Positions 46,901-61,800 are shown, numbered from the stretch's first letter. The stretch is DNA of 64,000 nucleotides from Paramormyrops kingsleyae (GCF_048594095.1 NC_132810.1:9557501-9621500); one strand, 5' to 3'. Notes: a model not told the origin generated them from the sequence alone. Translations and numbers: made by a program.

Positions 46901-49900
46901 TCGTGCGAGGTTAACATAAGGCTAACGCATCAGCAGCTGGATGGGGCGGGCGGAAGTCAGCAAGTCCAAAACGGCTTAAAATCAACATAAGTCTCATGCT
47001 AGCGCGAGGCTAACGCATAATCTAATCTAACTCACCGTCCCCGCCATCCACCTCCCTTCCCGGGGCCGCAGCGTGGCCGTGACCCCTTACGTGATCCAGC
47101 TAATCAGCACAAGGCCTTTCCGGAGAGCACTGCCAAACACTCAGAGACCCCCCCCGCCTCGCCTCCACACCGTGGAAAAGGCCCACGGAGGAAGGGGTTA
47201 ACTCTGGCCCTTTCCGCGCAGCCCTGTGCGCTCGTTACAGCGGCCCTGTTATCTGGGAATGGAACTTCTCACTCTCCGTCCACAGGGAACGCCGAGCTGC
47301 ACAGTGTTACATCTGCTATCAATTAAGGTGAATAAAAAAAAATAAAAAAACATTTTATTAAAAGGAGAAGATCAAACAAGGGGGGAAAAAAGCCCAGCCT
47401 CACATCCCCTTGCCCACGTGAGCTTCTCAGGGTTTTTTTTCCCTCCAAGGTTTCTGATGGTCTTTGTTCCATCTGCAAATTGATTGATGCTGCTTGTATG
47501 AAGCCTTTTATGACCTCAGGCCCCGATTTGCCAATACAGTAATGCCAAAAAAATGCCAGGACCAGGGACACGGTAAGGAATGACCAGGCACACAAAACAG
47601 CTTGAGCACATTTCCAGGGATACACACTGCCTGATAGCGTACTGAAATTGACTCTGATGAGTTAAATTATTACCTGCCAAATACCAGCCAATCATTTGCA
47701 TACAGGCAGCTTTTCTAATGCAGATTTAAAGCCTCGAACGTGGAAATGCCTGCCAAGTCTGGGCGGGTCTCGACCTGACAGCCTCCCGCTCGCCGATTGG
47801 CTGAATTCAGCGCAGACGTTCTTTCGCTATTTCCGGTTCCAATTCCCAACTCGGTCTTTTCATCCCGATTTACTGGAAACCGGAACCTGACAGGAGGCAG
47901 AGCTACAGCTAAAAACGGAGAATGGATATGATACTTGTGTTTCGGCGTAAAGGGGGCGAGCGGGCGCAAAGGGGGGCTGGCGGTTATTTAAATATTCAGA
48001 TAAAAGAAAGAGAGGGGCCACATTTAGGTGGCCGGGGACGAGAAAAAGTCTCACAGACCAGTATTACATTTATTACCCAGGCTTGAGTTACCTACCATTG
48101 TCTGTTCCAGACCCAGCCATCCGACAATTATGACTTTCCATTACAATAATTCCAAACCGCTCACATTAGAACAAAACTGAAGCGGAACCCAAGTGCTTAC
48201 GGGAAACTTGGCCTCCACCTGAGCCAAGGACGAAAAAAGACCCAAACCCAGAAACCCAGAAGCGGGCGGGATGGCCGAAACAATCCCATAAGGGTCGGAA
48301 TATTCCTGCCTCTGTACGGAGTATTAAGGCTTGGAGACAGAAGGCTGACTCCACCAGGATGGGACGTGGACCGCACAGACTGGGGGGGGGGGGGGGGGAT
48401 GTCACTGAGAGTCGGGAAGCCACGTGTTTCAGGCCGGACTCCCACGCATGTGAGCAGAGGGCCAGGGAGAGGGTTAATTTCCCAAATGTTCCGCCCGGGT
48501 TTCATACATCGCCGCCTGCTCGGAGCAGATGATGGGGGTGGGGTGGGGGATCAGTGGGAAGCGTCCCTCAGAGCACGGAGCCAACATACCTGCCGCACCC
48601 CCCCTCCTGCACGGGTCTTCAAAGGGCCCGGCTCACTTTGAAGGCCACTGTGCTACGCCCCTGCTGCTTCCTGCGCCTGGCCAGGGCACCTAACCGCTTC
48701 AGCATGTTTGGCACGGGCACAGCAGCTGGTGGACTGGGGTGGGGGGCTTAGAGGCAGCCCGTCCCTCTGACCGTTTCATTAGGGGCAATAACACCAGGTT
48801 CACAGACACGAATGGTCCCTCGGTCTCCGTGGGAACGGGGAGAAGCAGGCCGTCCATTGGCCAGCTCCACAGAGTCGGGAGGATGAGGGGAACCGGCAGG
48901 AAAAGCCATTTACTTTCTGTCTGCGATGTCCCCCTCGGATGCCTGCTCGCACAGACGCTTGGGGGGGGGAGGGGGGCTGAGAGGTGGGACGGCTGCTGGG
49001 AGGATTAGCCATTTACCCAGCCGCCTGCTTTCTGCAGGATCTCCACGGCCCCGTGGGTTACCTCCATTCCATCTCCTCGTCTGTAATATACATTTATTTA
49101 AAAAATTATATACAAATTTAATAACCCCTCCCACCGTTTCCTTCTGTGGAAATAAAAACATTTTAAAAAGGGAAAAAGCCAGACATTCCATGAATTCCCT
49201 GACAGTTCCATACATAAAGGACGTATCACTGTAAAAATAGCGGCTGAGTAGGTTGGGGGGGGGGGTTAACCCTCTGCAGGCACTGGGGTACGACACATAG
49301 CCCCCAACCAACAGAGGCACAGGCACCTGCGCTTAGGTGACGCAATGACAGTTATGGGGGGGGGGATATTGATTCAGCATAACAGCACCCGATTTTACAT
49401 ACAAAACAGTCCACAGAGGGCGGGGGCTCTAAACGCGATCCGGTGTCCTTGGAACACGACACAAGCAGTGGGCATGACCCGCGAGCTCTGAGTAAGAGCG
49501 GCTGTCGACCCCCCCGGCGCCACAGTCAGTCCCTGCACCCCCCCCACGGAGCTATCGGCTCATTCCACCCACTTACACAGAACCGCAGTTAAAGTGTGAC
49601 GCTAAAAAAAATTATTAAAAACTTTTCTTTTCAAGGGGTTCTATAAAAAGAACCTTGCAAAACACAGCGGTCCCACAACTTTAAAAAAGGCCACTTTTCA
49701 ATACATTAACTTTCAGTTTTAGCTTTAAAGATTCTTCAGAGGCCGTAAAACTCACTCTTAAGTTTTATTGACTGTGACCAAATACCCCAAAATGAGCGCC
49801 AATGAAATAGTCCAATGTGGATTACGCAGAAACCCCCCCAAGGTTAATTTAGGCACACCGGGTCTTACTCACAGAAAGCCGCCCGCGACTTAAATGAGGC

Positions 49901-52770
49901 TTTGTCGAGAAGCACTTCGGAGCTCTGTAAAATGGAAAGGCCTTTGTTTCAGGGATACAAAATTCCCTGCCTAAGGGGTGAGAAATAATGGACCTTGGGA
50001 AGGGGCGTGGAGGGCCGAGGTTTTAACAAATGGCCTGTCACACAGTCGGAGGACGCACGTGAAGGCGTTCTGCTGGGTCACCGTCGGACTTGGACGGCCA
50101 GTTTCGGGCGTCACGCCTAAATAAATATCAGACACATGCTGCTGCCGCTCACTGCGCGCGTCTGACGTGGAGGTGGTGGGACGCGGAGAGGATCCATTTA
50201 TATTTCAGACAGGAGCGTTAACTCTCCCGGGGTTAGAATCACAAAGGCCGCGGCAGAACATCACAAGCAGGCGGAATATTAAGAGAGACAGTTTGCATGA
50301 ACACAGACTAAGACGGAGAAGAAGGAGGTGAAGAACCCAAAGACAAAGAAGGTGAATAAGTAGACAAAGACAAAGATGGAGATGAATGAGGAGATGATGG
50401 AGGACGGGACAAAAAGAAAAATGCTTTTCTGTGATGTCGGTACCAGGCTGAGACACACTCCAGCCGCCCTCAGTGCAGTGCGGGGGCCATTCCCCTCGCT
50501 CGCCCTTCTGGGGGGGTCAGTAATGGAGATCAGTGGGAGATCACGCAGACAACACTGGGGGCATTGTGCTCCACTGGAGGTGAGCCTCGGGACTCCTGTA
50601 GTCGCATCATGCCGTCAGAAAGAATCACCACTGAACCACTGTTTCAGAAACGTAACCATGATTAAACACCTTCCAGAACATTCAAGTATCATAACCGCCT
50701 CCAATTAAAAGGGAAACAGGCCGCCCTGTTTGTCAGTAAGAGGAGCAATCTGCCCCCACTCCCCCGGACATGGGGCCCCCTCCCACGCCAAGTCGCTGCC
50801 AAACAGCTGGGGCCGCCGCTGGCAGGGTGCCGTTCTTTCCTGCGTCCGAACCACAGCCAGCTTTCACACTGATGTTTATCTTCTGCAGTAATGGCTTCTA
50901 CTCGGAGGCGCCGGCTTCCCATCGCTGCCGCCGACCGGCTGCCACGCGAAGCACGCCGTCACCGGGCAGAAGCCAAGGCCTCCATCTTGATTATTTTTTT
51001 CCCCCCTCCGCCGAACGAGACCAGACAGTCCCAATCAGAACCACACCTTACCAGTGTTCAGCACTAAACACGGCAGCTCCAACCCGGAGTGAATGCCCCC
51101 CTTAGATAGTGGGCATTAAGCGCCACGAGCGAAGTAGGCACCCCCACCCCCAGAGCTTCTCCCGTCACACGCCCAGCCTGCAGACTGAAAGTGTGTCCGC
51201 AGCACAGCACCCCCTGCTGGGGGAGGTGGTGGCTGCAGAGAAACATCGAGCATCACGCAGTTGAAGATCAAGCTAATACCATTAATATTAAGCTCAGGAA
51301 CAGGACGCGCGTTAGCAACACGCTAACAATGCAGCGTCCCGGCCCCGCCTCCTCGCCCCCCAGGACCAGAGAGCTCTCGCTTAGAAATGTTGCACTACTG
51401 CAGCATAGAACTCAATACACAAGAACAAAGAAAAAAAGCACAGAACAAGCACGGCCATGGCTGATTTATCGAAAACAGTCATTTTACATCCTGCATTATC
51501 AGCTGCAGTGACGGTATTTAAACACTGAGGCGTTATCATGGTGTAAAAATAAACAATACCCAACACACCATGTTATTCTCTGCATAAATAGATATGCTGT
51601 CACATACTCGCTCGTTCCCACACATCACATCACTGTGATGATCATGTTCCTGTGGACAGAGTGAAATTACTGACATCTCCAAAAGGCTCCAAGACATTGG
51701 AGCAGCACAGCACTAACACGCAGCCTCCGACTCACCTCCCGGTTCCTGCAGGCCCGGTCTTCAAATGGAGGGCCCGGGGGGGCCGGTGGCTCGCAGCCGT
51801 GTCCCGGAGGTCCGCGTTCAGCACGATCGCACCCTTCCGGCAAGCTCCACTGGCCAGGTTGAGGTTTGTCAGCTGTGCAGAGGAGGAAAATCCGCACAAG
51901 CCATTAATGCGCCGTCAAAGGTGACCAGCGGCTGTTTCCTGGCCGTTTCTGCTCCACTGAATCCACACGCGGCAATATGGAAACATCCACACGTGTTGAC
52001 GAGTAACCTGTGAACCTCTGAACGGATCACGCAAAGGTGCTGAGGCGCCCCCCACAGACCCGAACGAGGAACGCAGGTGGCAGACACTTACTGGGGCAGA
52101 GATGGCGAGCAGAACAAAGCCCATCTCAGACTGATACATGGACCCCTGAGCCCAAGACTAAATTTAAAGGTATCTGACAAGAGAAATGACAACAGAAGGT
52201 GCTGGAAATGTAAGGGCCGTGCAAACACACACACCTGTACTCATATCTTTGTGGGGACCGTCCATTCATTTCTATGGGGAAAACTGTAATCCCAACAATG
52301 ACGACTTTAACCCCTGTTCCCACAACATCAAAATAACAGGTTTTTAATCACATAGTGGGGACTTTTGGTCTATCAATGTAGTATAAGTAGTCCCCCCCCC
52401 CCCACACACACACAAAGATTGCAGGTTCGAATCCCCGACCAGCAAGGCACCACTGAGGTACCCTGAGCAAGGTACCGCCCCCAAGCACTGCTCCCCGGGC
52501 GCTGAATTAGCTGCCCCCTGCTATGTCACGAAAGTCACATATGGGTTAAATGCAGAGGACACATTTCGTTGTTGCGCATTGTGTGCTGTGGTGTGTTGAC
52601 AATGACCACTAATCACCAAATTCTTTATGTACAGATATATGTGTGGCTACTTAATTAACAATTCCTGAATTCCTGAAAGCTTTTGTACTTTTAGTTTTAC
52701 TTAAAGATATGTTGTTGTTGTTTTTCCCCCCCCAATCCTTCCTGTGTGACAAGTTTCAGCAAGATGTGTA

Positions 52771-52805
<35 letters not shown>

Positions 52806-55800
52806 ACACACACACACACACGTTTGTAATTATATGTTTGTGGGGACTCTCCATTCATTTCTAAGGGGAAAAGTCTAACCCCAACATGATGACCTTATTA
52901 ACCCCTACCCAGCCCTAACCTTAAACATAAGTAACCAAACAAAATACGAGACGTTTGGCATTTTTAGTTTTTTGATTGTATTCACAGTTCTTTGTGGGGA
53001 TCTGAAAAATGGTCCCCACAACGTTAAAATTACTGGTTTTTATTACGTTGTGGGGAACATTTGGTCCCCCACAATGTCATATAAACATAATCAGCGCACA
53101 CAGACTAACACGACACACCTCCAGGTATCACGAAAAGGGTCATCCCTCGGCCGGGATAAGGTCAGTGGGAGATCGAGTTAACTCCTCTGTGGCAGCGGGA
53201 ATGCAAGTTAAATAAACTCAGCCTTCAATAAATGAATAGCTGGAGAAGTCAATGAAAAAAATAAATGATCGCTTACACAATGGCAGAGCATGTAAATTAT
53301 GGGAAACAGGGTGTCTCTCCCATGAGATAACGACGTGCACTGGGCGTGTGCGAGGGAACACAGCAGTCTAACGGAGGTAATCTCTGTTTCACTACGAAAA
53401 TGATTGGGTATCCCCACCCCCCACCACTGGCTGCCCCGTCCAGCCCTGTGAGACGACACCCCCTGAGTAAACAGCGCAGCCCCCCCCCCAGAGGACGGAT
53501 TCCCAGAAGCTTGTCTCCACCCTTCAGTGAAGAGGCTGTCCCTTCCTGCTGTTGCGCAGCAGTCCACAACCAGAACGGGGCAATTAGCGGTGAATCAGTG
53601 CCACCCCCCCCGCCCACCCGCACCCACGCCCTTCTCTGCCCTCTCCCACAGCCTGGGTCACCTCAGAAAGCCTCAGGGTGGGGAGGGGAGGATGCACTGT
53701 TCCCCCGGACACTGTTCTCGGGAACTGCTATTACACTGGAATTCAGTGGGAATTAATAATTCTGCACGTCGCCACGGTGAGGGGGAGGCAATTAAATACC
53801 CCCCCCCGCGTCCATCCACCTCCCAGGTCAGCTCCAATCAGCAAGCCCAAAAGGAACGGCAGTGATCCGGCCATAAAAAAGTGGGGAAACAAAAAAAGGA
53901 CAGCATACAGAAAACGAGCAAACATGATAAATATTTGTTTATTTTTTGCTGAGCCCAGTTGAAGATGCTGTCCCCCTTTACAAAGCCATCCAAGTGAAGC
54001 ATTAAACATTTGTATATAGATAAAACAAACATCTCGGAAACACTTTTCTGGTCTGTTTTGAAGAGACACGCTGATGTTTGTTTTTTTCTGGGGCCTAAGC
54101 ACCATCTGGGACAGGTGAGGGTACAACATAAATCCCAGACAGGGGCTTAAAGGAACGGGGCACCGGCAGATGGACAGCAGGCAGGCAAAGAGGGAGTGAG
54201 GCAGGGAGGGACAGCAGAGGGGTTCCGGTCCCTGGTCACGCTCATCATGAGGCACAGCGCAGTGACACGTGGTAAACAGGCGTTAGCCAAAACAAATAGG
54301 ACGGGCAGGAGGTGTTACCTGAGATTTGTCTCAGGAAACAAATGGGGGGGGGGATTCTTGAAAGTTTTCTTGACTTGATGCAAGAAATATTTGTCCTATG
54401 CTGCATGGCACTGCCTCCAGACACCCAATAGCAATTGATGAGCAACTTGAAGATGGATGGATGGATGGATGGAGTGAGCATGTGTAAAGTCAAATGACTA
54501 TGCAAAAACACTTGGATCCCCTTTCTCTTGATATGAGTTAGCATGTTAAGCTTTTTGAGTCCCCCGTAAGAATTTCGTCCAGATACGAAGTGCTGCATCC
54601 TTCAGCCAATCAGAGAAGGCACTGCATCCTTCAGCCAATCAGAGAAGGCCGAGCGTGCCGCCGGTATGACAGTCACCTGACACACCGGGCTTTCGGTTCA
54701 GCGGGGCGGCCTGGGAGTCCCATGTTCACCTGGACCCCACCCTTACCTCTACCCCTGCCCCTGAGGGCTACACTCAAAAGGAAGTCCCTGACCTTAAAGC
54801 CACACTGTTTACCCAGTAAAGTGTAGGTGGACACAGAGGCCTGCGCTTCTGGGCCTGCTGCTGACACATCCTGGGGCCGCTTGTGGTGGACGAGGGCCAA
54901 GCCTCTCTCGCACGGAACCCCTCCGCGGAGCCAGGGATCTTCAACCTGGGTCTGGTCCAAACCCCAAAGGTCAAACCCACAAATTCTTCTTCTCGTATTT
55001 ATACAAAATATGAAACACTGACAAGGGGGGGGAGGGAGAGCGGGGGGAGGCGGCAGGAAAAGATGGTAAACACCTTTTGTGTGCAACATGGAGGAGGCTG
55101 CAAACAAACGTACAGTCTGTGTGGTCCAGTGGCATCGGGGGGGGGGGGGGGGGGCTTCCTTACAGCAAACACAGGGTGGGGGGGCCGTAGCTGTGGGGGG
55201 CAGAGCACTCACGCCTCTCCTAGTGGTGCCAGGTTCCCACATTCTTCTATTTATAAGCATCAATTACTAGCGAATATCTGAGTGGCTGTGAAATATCAGC
55301 GGGAGGCTCTGGCCCCCGGGGCATCTGATAATGAGACCTCACACGCAGCTGCACCTTCCAGACGCGCCGCTTCAGGGCCCCCCCACGGTCAAAAGGGGGG
55401 CGGCGTGGGCGTTACCCTGTGAATCACCATCCAGTGTGTATGGCCCCTTGGGATGAACCTCGCTGCTGGTCACGCCTGGAACATATTGCGTGCTCCAATA
55501 GAGCCCCCCCCCCCCCCCACCCATGTGGTGACACTCTCTGCCCCCCCGGGGAGCATGCAACTCTGCCTACGGGGGCACGGTCGACCCCGGAAGAGCCCCG
55601 CGGGAACAGAGCTGAACGACATGGCTTTTAAAGGCAGCTCTCTCCGCACCTCGCAAAGGTGTCAGCGGAAAGTTACTCAGCGTGTAATTAAACATGGCAT
55701 CCCACACACAGAGCAGAGATTCCCGACACTCACAGCAGCCACCGCACCCTCTACTCCCCATGGTGGACTGTCTATGTCTTTCTTACTTTTTAACTCCTAG

Positions 55801-58800
55801 CTATTTCATCCAAGATACATCTCCATCCATCCATTCATCAGTCTGTCTGTCTGCCCACCTACTTATCGACCTTTCACAGATTGCTCCAGACTTGGGGTGT
55901 TTCTCAATGTGTGTACTTGACTGTGCTTGTGTTCTTGTGTATTCGTTTTACTTCATCTTCCATTGCCGAAGACCAGTTCCAATACTCAAGAACAGAAGTA
56001 CAGAGGACAGCAAAAATCCCCTGATGTCATTCTTGCTCCGCCCCAAATATGAAGAATACATTGGTTGCATCCTCGCCGAACGAGACCAATCCCATGATTC
56101 ATTGCACCCCAAATTCATTCTTGGGTAGGCAAATTAGCAAGACGAAGTATGATCTTTGCATTCTTGGTATTGAGAATCACCCCTGGTGTTCATTAGGAGA
56201 TGACTGGCTCCTAAAGGTCAATGTGAAAGGTCATAGCTGAGAGGTCAAAGGTCAGGTAGGGACTACTCACATGCTGGGTGAGCAGACTGATGTGGTTGGA
56301 GGCAGCATACTGCCGGCTGGCCTGCTTCTCCACCAGCTTCCGCAGGGCCACCATGATGGCCTGCTGATTGTGCTTGGTGGGGCTTAGGGATGACTCTGTG
56401 GCGCCCCCTGCAGAGTCAGGCCTGGGCCTGCAGGGGCTGGCTTTCCGGGATGCTGCAGGGAGACAGTAAAAGGAGCCGGGGGGGCCATGGACTGTTAGTG
56501 ACTCACAGCCTCTGCGGAGCACCAGAGCCCCGCGATTTGACACGAACTCAACCGTCACGCCAAGCTGCAGGAAGAGATAGGCTGGCTGCTGGCATTGCGT
56601 TTACCCTGAAACAAGAGGGCGCCACTACAAACTGAAGGTCTGAGGACTGGTTTGAGAAACACTGTAGTAGAGGGAAGGGTTATAATTTATGTATGGGATC
56701 AGAACCCACAACCTTGTTGCTGTACTTGTTGAGCTGCAGGACTGAGAGCCCATGGTGACGCTGCCTGGGGGGTAATGAGGCCTGTTGCTTCATACACATT
56801 CCTCTGACTCCCTGCCTGCAGGTCTGACTCAGACCTTATGTTTTGGCTAGTGGGGCAGGGGGGTTACCTGGTCGTGCAGAGATGGGCCGGGACATCCTCT
56901 GGCTATAGATCTGCAGAGCGCCGGCCACAGACGAGACTGGCACGTTGGGGGGGGGCGCAAAGCACCGCTGCCCCCGCCTTGGGGGATCCATGCTGGCTGG
57001 CGGCGGTTCTTCAGGCCGAGGGTCACAAGTGGGCTGGGGGGGCGCAGGGAGCCGGCAGCGTTGCAGCTGCACGTGGGCGCAGTCCACAACGGCTGGGGAC
57101 GTTGCAGGGGGCCTGGGGGCCTGGATGCGGGGCTGGGGGGTGGCAGGCCTGGGGGGGTCCTGTGTTGTGGACTCCCCCTTGGAGGCAGGCACATCTGTGG
57201 AAGCAGAGGAGCAGGAGATAAAGCCAGAGAGCAGCAATTTAACATCCCCCCCCCCCCCCACACACACACACACACACACAGGGGTTATGGTAAGTCTGTG
57301 CCAAAACCTATATGGGAAACCGAAAACATTCGGGACAATTTCAGGCAAGCGGGGGCTGGGGTTGTGGGAGGCCCTGACCTCCAGAGCTTCGAAGGCAGGG
57401 ACCCACCTTCTGTTTCATCACATGCGAGCACAGCGCCCCCTGGGGGGGGGGGGGGGAGCGGCTGCAGGCCACTCTATTTAATAGCGTCAGTAATAATAAC
57501 ATATGTCACTGGAGCACTTCCCCGGCGCGTCTGCCGCTTCAAGGCTGACTGGGAGTAACCTCAGCCTCAGCCGGGGGCCCGTGGTCTCTGACCACGCCGT
57601 ACGACCGCAGCCCGGGTGGGGGGGGGGCACAGGTGGTGTCCTATATTTCACATTAAACGTAACGGTAAAGCGCAAGACGTGGCTGTGTGGCAAAACTTAC
57701 CTGGTCGCCATTTTTTCCACGTTCGATAAATACTAAGACGTCGCAGTAAAGAAATCTAAATACAGGCCGAAAACGCAAACTGCAGCCACGATGTCAATCA
57801 CCACTGAAGGGCTAAAGCCAGGACATGAGGTGGGTTTCTGTTGCCGTAACTAAAGCCCACAGTCGGGCTTGCACTAAAAAACCAAGGCTTTTCTAGCAAA
57901 AGAATCAGCACAGACCATGTGAGCCCCCCCCACCCCCATGGCTCCCTCACACTGGTGTGAAAAACACAAGTCTGAAATCCGGGCTCCCTCAACAGATTTA
58001 TACCAAAACGTAAAAGTCTGTGGTTTTACAAAGCTAATCTGAGTCATATGAACTGAGAATGATGCCGCCACTCGGTTTGATACGGCTGGTGGGGGTGGGG
58101 GTGGGGGGCACGATGTTTGCTTGGTGCCGTTGTGGCAACGGCGGGGAAAGTGCAGCGAGCGGCGTGGACGCCCAGCAGACGGGGGGACACACAGACAGAC
58201 TGAGACTAGACCAGAGTGACATGCGCTCTCTCCCCCTGCAGGACCCACTGAGGACACACTTCCGGCATGATGAGTTCAGTGAGTAACTGGCAACCGCGGT
58301 GGATGTGCGGCAGGGCCTGACATCACGGCGACGGTCCAATCAGCTCACCGATCCGGCTGGGCCTTTCACTGGGATCTGCGTGGCCCCCACTGCTCCCATA
58401 CCGTGTCCCCAGGAAGACGCTGGCCGACCTGTTCTTCTGAGTATAGAACGTCAGGACCTCCTCCAGATCGCTCTCACTGAGGGAGGGGGTAAATGCAGGG
58501 GCTTAGAAAACCCCAGCAAAGGGCTGGGGACTGAGGTAAAGAGCCAGTTTTCTTCAATGGAATGAATGGAGAAGATGCAGGAACTCAATGGCGGGAGGAC
58601 AGGCAGAGAGAGAAGCTAACCTGGCTTTGGCCACGAACTCCTGGAAGACATCTGGATCGAGCCGGCGCTCCTCCTCTACAGGCTGCATGTGCTCCGTCTC
58701 CTGGGAAGAGGGAGAACAAGTGGAGGCCTGAGGTTATCTCCAGCAACGGCCCCAGGGAGGCGGGAGGTCAGCGGATCCCACCGGGGGGGGGGTGCCCAAC

Positions 58801-61800
58801 ATCAGCAGGGGCAGAGAATCACACGGACCAGCAAGTAACCTGGCAGCGCTCATTTCCGGTCTGCGATGTCTGCGTTTTAAGAAGCCGGCACAGTTCGGCG
58901 AGTATCGGAGCTTTAGGAGAACCGTTGTGGGAGGCACCTTGTCGTAGCGCTGGATGAAGTTGCCCAGCTGCAGCGACAGGAGGCGGCGGCGGTCAGCAGG
59001 GGGCAGCCGGGGGCTGGGCAGGGACATCTGCAACTCTGGGCGCAGGTTGCCAGCGGCACGCTTCAGGAAGCGCATCACCAGCTCCTGAGGGGGGACATCG
59101 GGTCAAGGTCACCGTGTCACACACCCCGACTAAGAATAGCAGCACAGCTACGCTCCGCACCCCCGCCCTGCCTCTGCCCACCGAGACCACGCCCACTTCC
59201 TCGTAAATGCCCCAGGGACGCCCGACAACTTAACAAGAAGCCGCACCTTCACATTCCTACAGGTCTACATTAAACTGTCCCCCTGGTTTAAAAAAAAGAA
59301 TAAAAAAAAAAAGAGATTTTCCAAATGAAGAACTCGCAATCAGACTGCGTATTTAGAATGCTCACAGCGAGATATTCTGCGGATTCCCCTTCGCCGCGAT
59401 TCCAGCAGGTAGAGCTCGCCATTCCGACGTGAGGAGAGCCCCATTTCCCATCCAACCTCGCGTGAGCACAGACTTCAAAACCACCCATTAATTATCCCGA
59501 TTTGGCCGCGATTGGAAGCGAAGCGCTTACCATTTGGTCACGGTCTCTGTCCTGCCAGGCCAAGCCGAGGCGTCCCCTGCATTCCTCCAGCAGCCTGACC
59601 TGCACCCGCCGGAGGTAGGAGGAGAAGGTGGTGCGGGCCTGCACTTTGCTGGGGGGGGTGGGGGATGGATTACAGGAGAGAAGGAGGGCAACAGACAGAA
59701 GTGACAGTAAGTCACACGTGTTGATCACATAAAGCGAGATCCTGACTTGACCCTGAGCAGCAGTGTGAAAACCGACAGCTACCCCAGGGCCGGCTGCACC
59801 CGGGACCGCCAGCAGGGGGAGACACCTCAGACAGGAGTCATGTGTCACATGGCCACACTCTCCCCCCCATGTCCCGAATGTCATTACAATGGAGGGAAAG
59901 GATTTGCGCTTTCGGCAAAGGGGTAGAAAGGTGTTTTCAGAAAGAAAGGAAAAGTGTCAAACACAACAATGATACAGTGTGCTGTGATCAGGCCGGCTCC
60001 TCCGAAACGCTGGCAAGCGCAGAGGAATGCCTGCAAACTCAGACTTGTCATTATAATTCCCCTTCCAATTAGGATTTCAGATGCGCATTAAGAAAATAAC
60101 ATTGGGGGAAAAAAAACGACAGCAGCCAGGAATCTGTATGTGAGCCTCATTAATGTCGCTGTGGGAAGAGAGCCAGTGTGTGAGGCACCAGGACGAGATG
60201 CCACCCGTCCAAGAATCACCATCAGAACAGAGACGGACAGCCGATGTCCCTGATTGGAGGGGCGATTAGGCCACGCCCCTCACTGGACTCTGTGACTATG
60301 ATGCATGGAGGAGACCTTCTCGTGTGAGGAGGATAAACACACTTCAGCAGTGAAAGTGAAAGGGGGTGGGGGCACCAGCTGGGGCTACCGAATGCCGGGG
60401 GGGGCAGCGAAAAGCAGGCCAGCCTGACGAAGGCATGGGGGGGGATTCGGGCTTATGCTGACCTGAGTTCCCAGCCATCCTGCAAGATGTGGAAGAGGCT
60501 GATTTTGGAAGTGGGCTGGGGGGGTGTGGGCATGTCGTCACCCGGGCGGGCCGCTCCCCTCCTCCCATCCTCCGTCTCTTCCCCCTCCATCTCCCGGTCC
60601 TCTGTGCCGTCCCCCTCGCCATCGCTGATCTCCGGAGTTGGAGCTGTGCATTTTCTGACTGGGGGGGAACATATTTCAGGATCTCAGTCCACATTTGGGG
60701 AGGGGGGGGGGCGTGACTTCAAGTTTCATAATCAGGCACGTGAAGCAGGTGCCAAGTTCACACAAAGACGGTCACGAGAAAACAAGCTAAGGGGGCGGAT
60801 CGGCAGCTTGTCAGTCGGCATGGTAACAGGCCCCCGCATGCCCACCTCCTACCTGCTCGCATCATGATTATCCTCCGCCGCTTACGTGAGCTGCCCAGGT
60901 GGTGCACTGAACCCCCCCCCCCCCCCCCACTCAGTGTGCTTTCCTCTGATCATCGCCAGGAAGGGGGGGCTCAAAGGGAAAACCCAACGCCGACTTTTCT
61001 CATGTTTACTATGATAGGAATTCATGGCAAATATCATCTGCTGTCCTCCTAGGCGACCAAACAGGCCTCATCATCGTTTGTTCCCTGGCACAGTGTGGGG
61101 GGGGGGGGGGGCTAACACATAGTTTGCGTGCTTCAACAATCCCGGCGAGGATTTCACTGTGGGCCGAGGCATCTAGAGCCAAAGGGAGAGGGAGGCCGAG
61201 ATCTAGTGGGGGGGGGGGGGGGGGGGGTCGGGGGGAGCGATTTTAACCACATGCTCTGACAAAAGCCAAAATCTGGAACAAATACACAGGGCAGGTGCTG
61301 AAACTGAGAGCGAAACACTCAGATTTCTGTGGAAAATGGGAAAATAAACCACGCAGTTGCACAGGGTGGCCTCTCTGCGGGATCCCCTGCACTGTCCTGA
61401 GCCCCAGGGGCAGAAATCGCACGACCCCCGCCGGGCACCTGCTCTCTCTCTCCCGAGGGCCGAATGCTGGGCGGCCCTCCGTCTCCTCCTCTTCCTCGCC
61501 TCCAGGGTGAGCAGTTTCCGTTCATACTGTGCGGCGCGGAAGGCGTGGGCGGCGTCGGCCGCTGCCACATCTCTGCCCGTCCCGCTGCCCGTCCCGCTGC
61601 CCGTCCCGCTGCCCGTCCCGCTGCCCCTGGGCGGGGCAACATGCGGTCAGCAACGGCAGCCATAGCGAAGCACCATTTTAAAACCAGGAACGGGATGGAG
61701 GGGTGGGGGGGGGGGGGGGGGAGACACCCACCGGGACTTCCAGACCGGCGCCAGCTTCCCGGACCTGCAGAGCGGAGGGAGACAGAACGGGCATTGTGTG

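Larger units (their letters stand above)
51873..56270 (-). other. ttll5: ttll5 intron with nested repeats
   Basis: Contains the pair of GTGGGG-type repeats, a SINE, CT/CA microsatellites (52774-52821), a duplicated 29-mer (54591-54648), G or C runs and a GATG run near 54453-54472. No exon was recognised. Confidence 0.55.

Noticed and set aside
54673..55263. 196-codon minus-strand frame
   Set aside because: Proline and poly-G/C derived, inside a ttll5 intron, with no recognisable domain.
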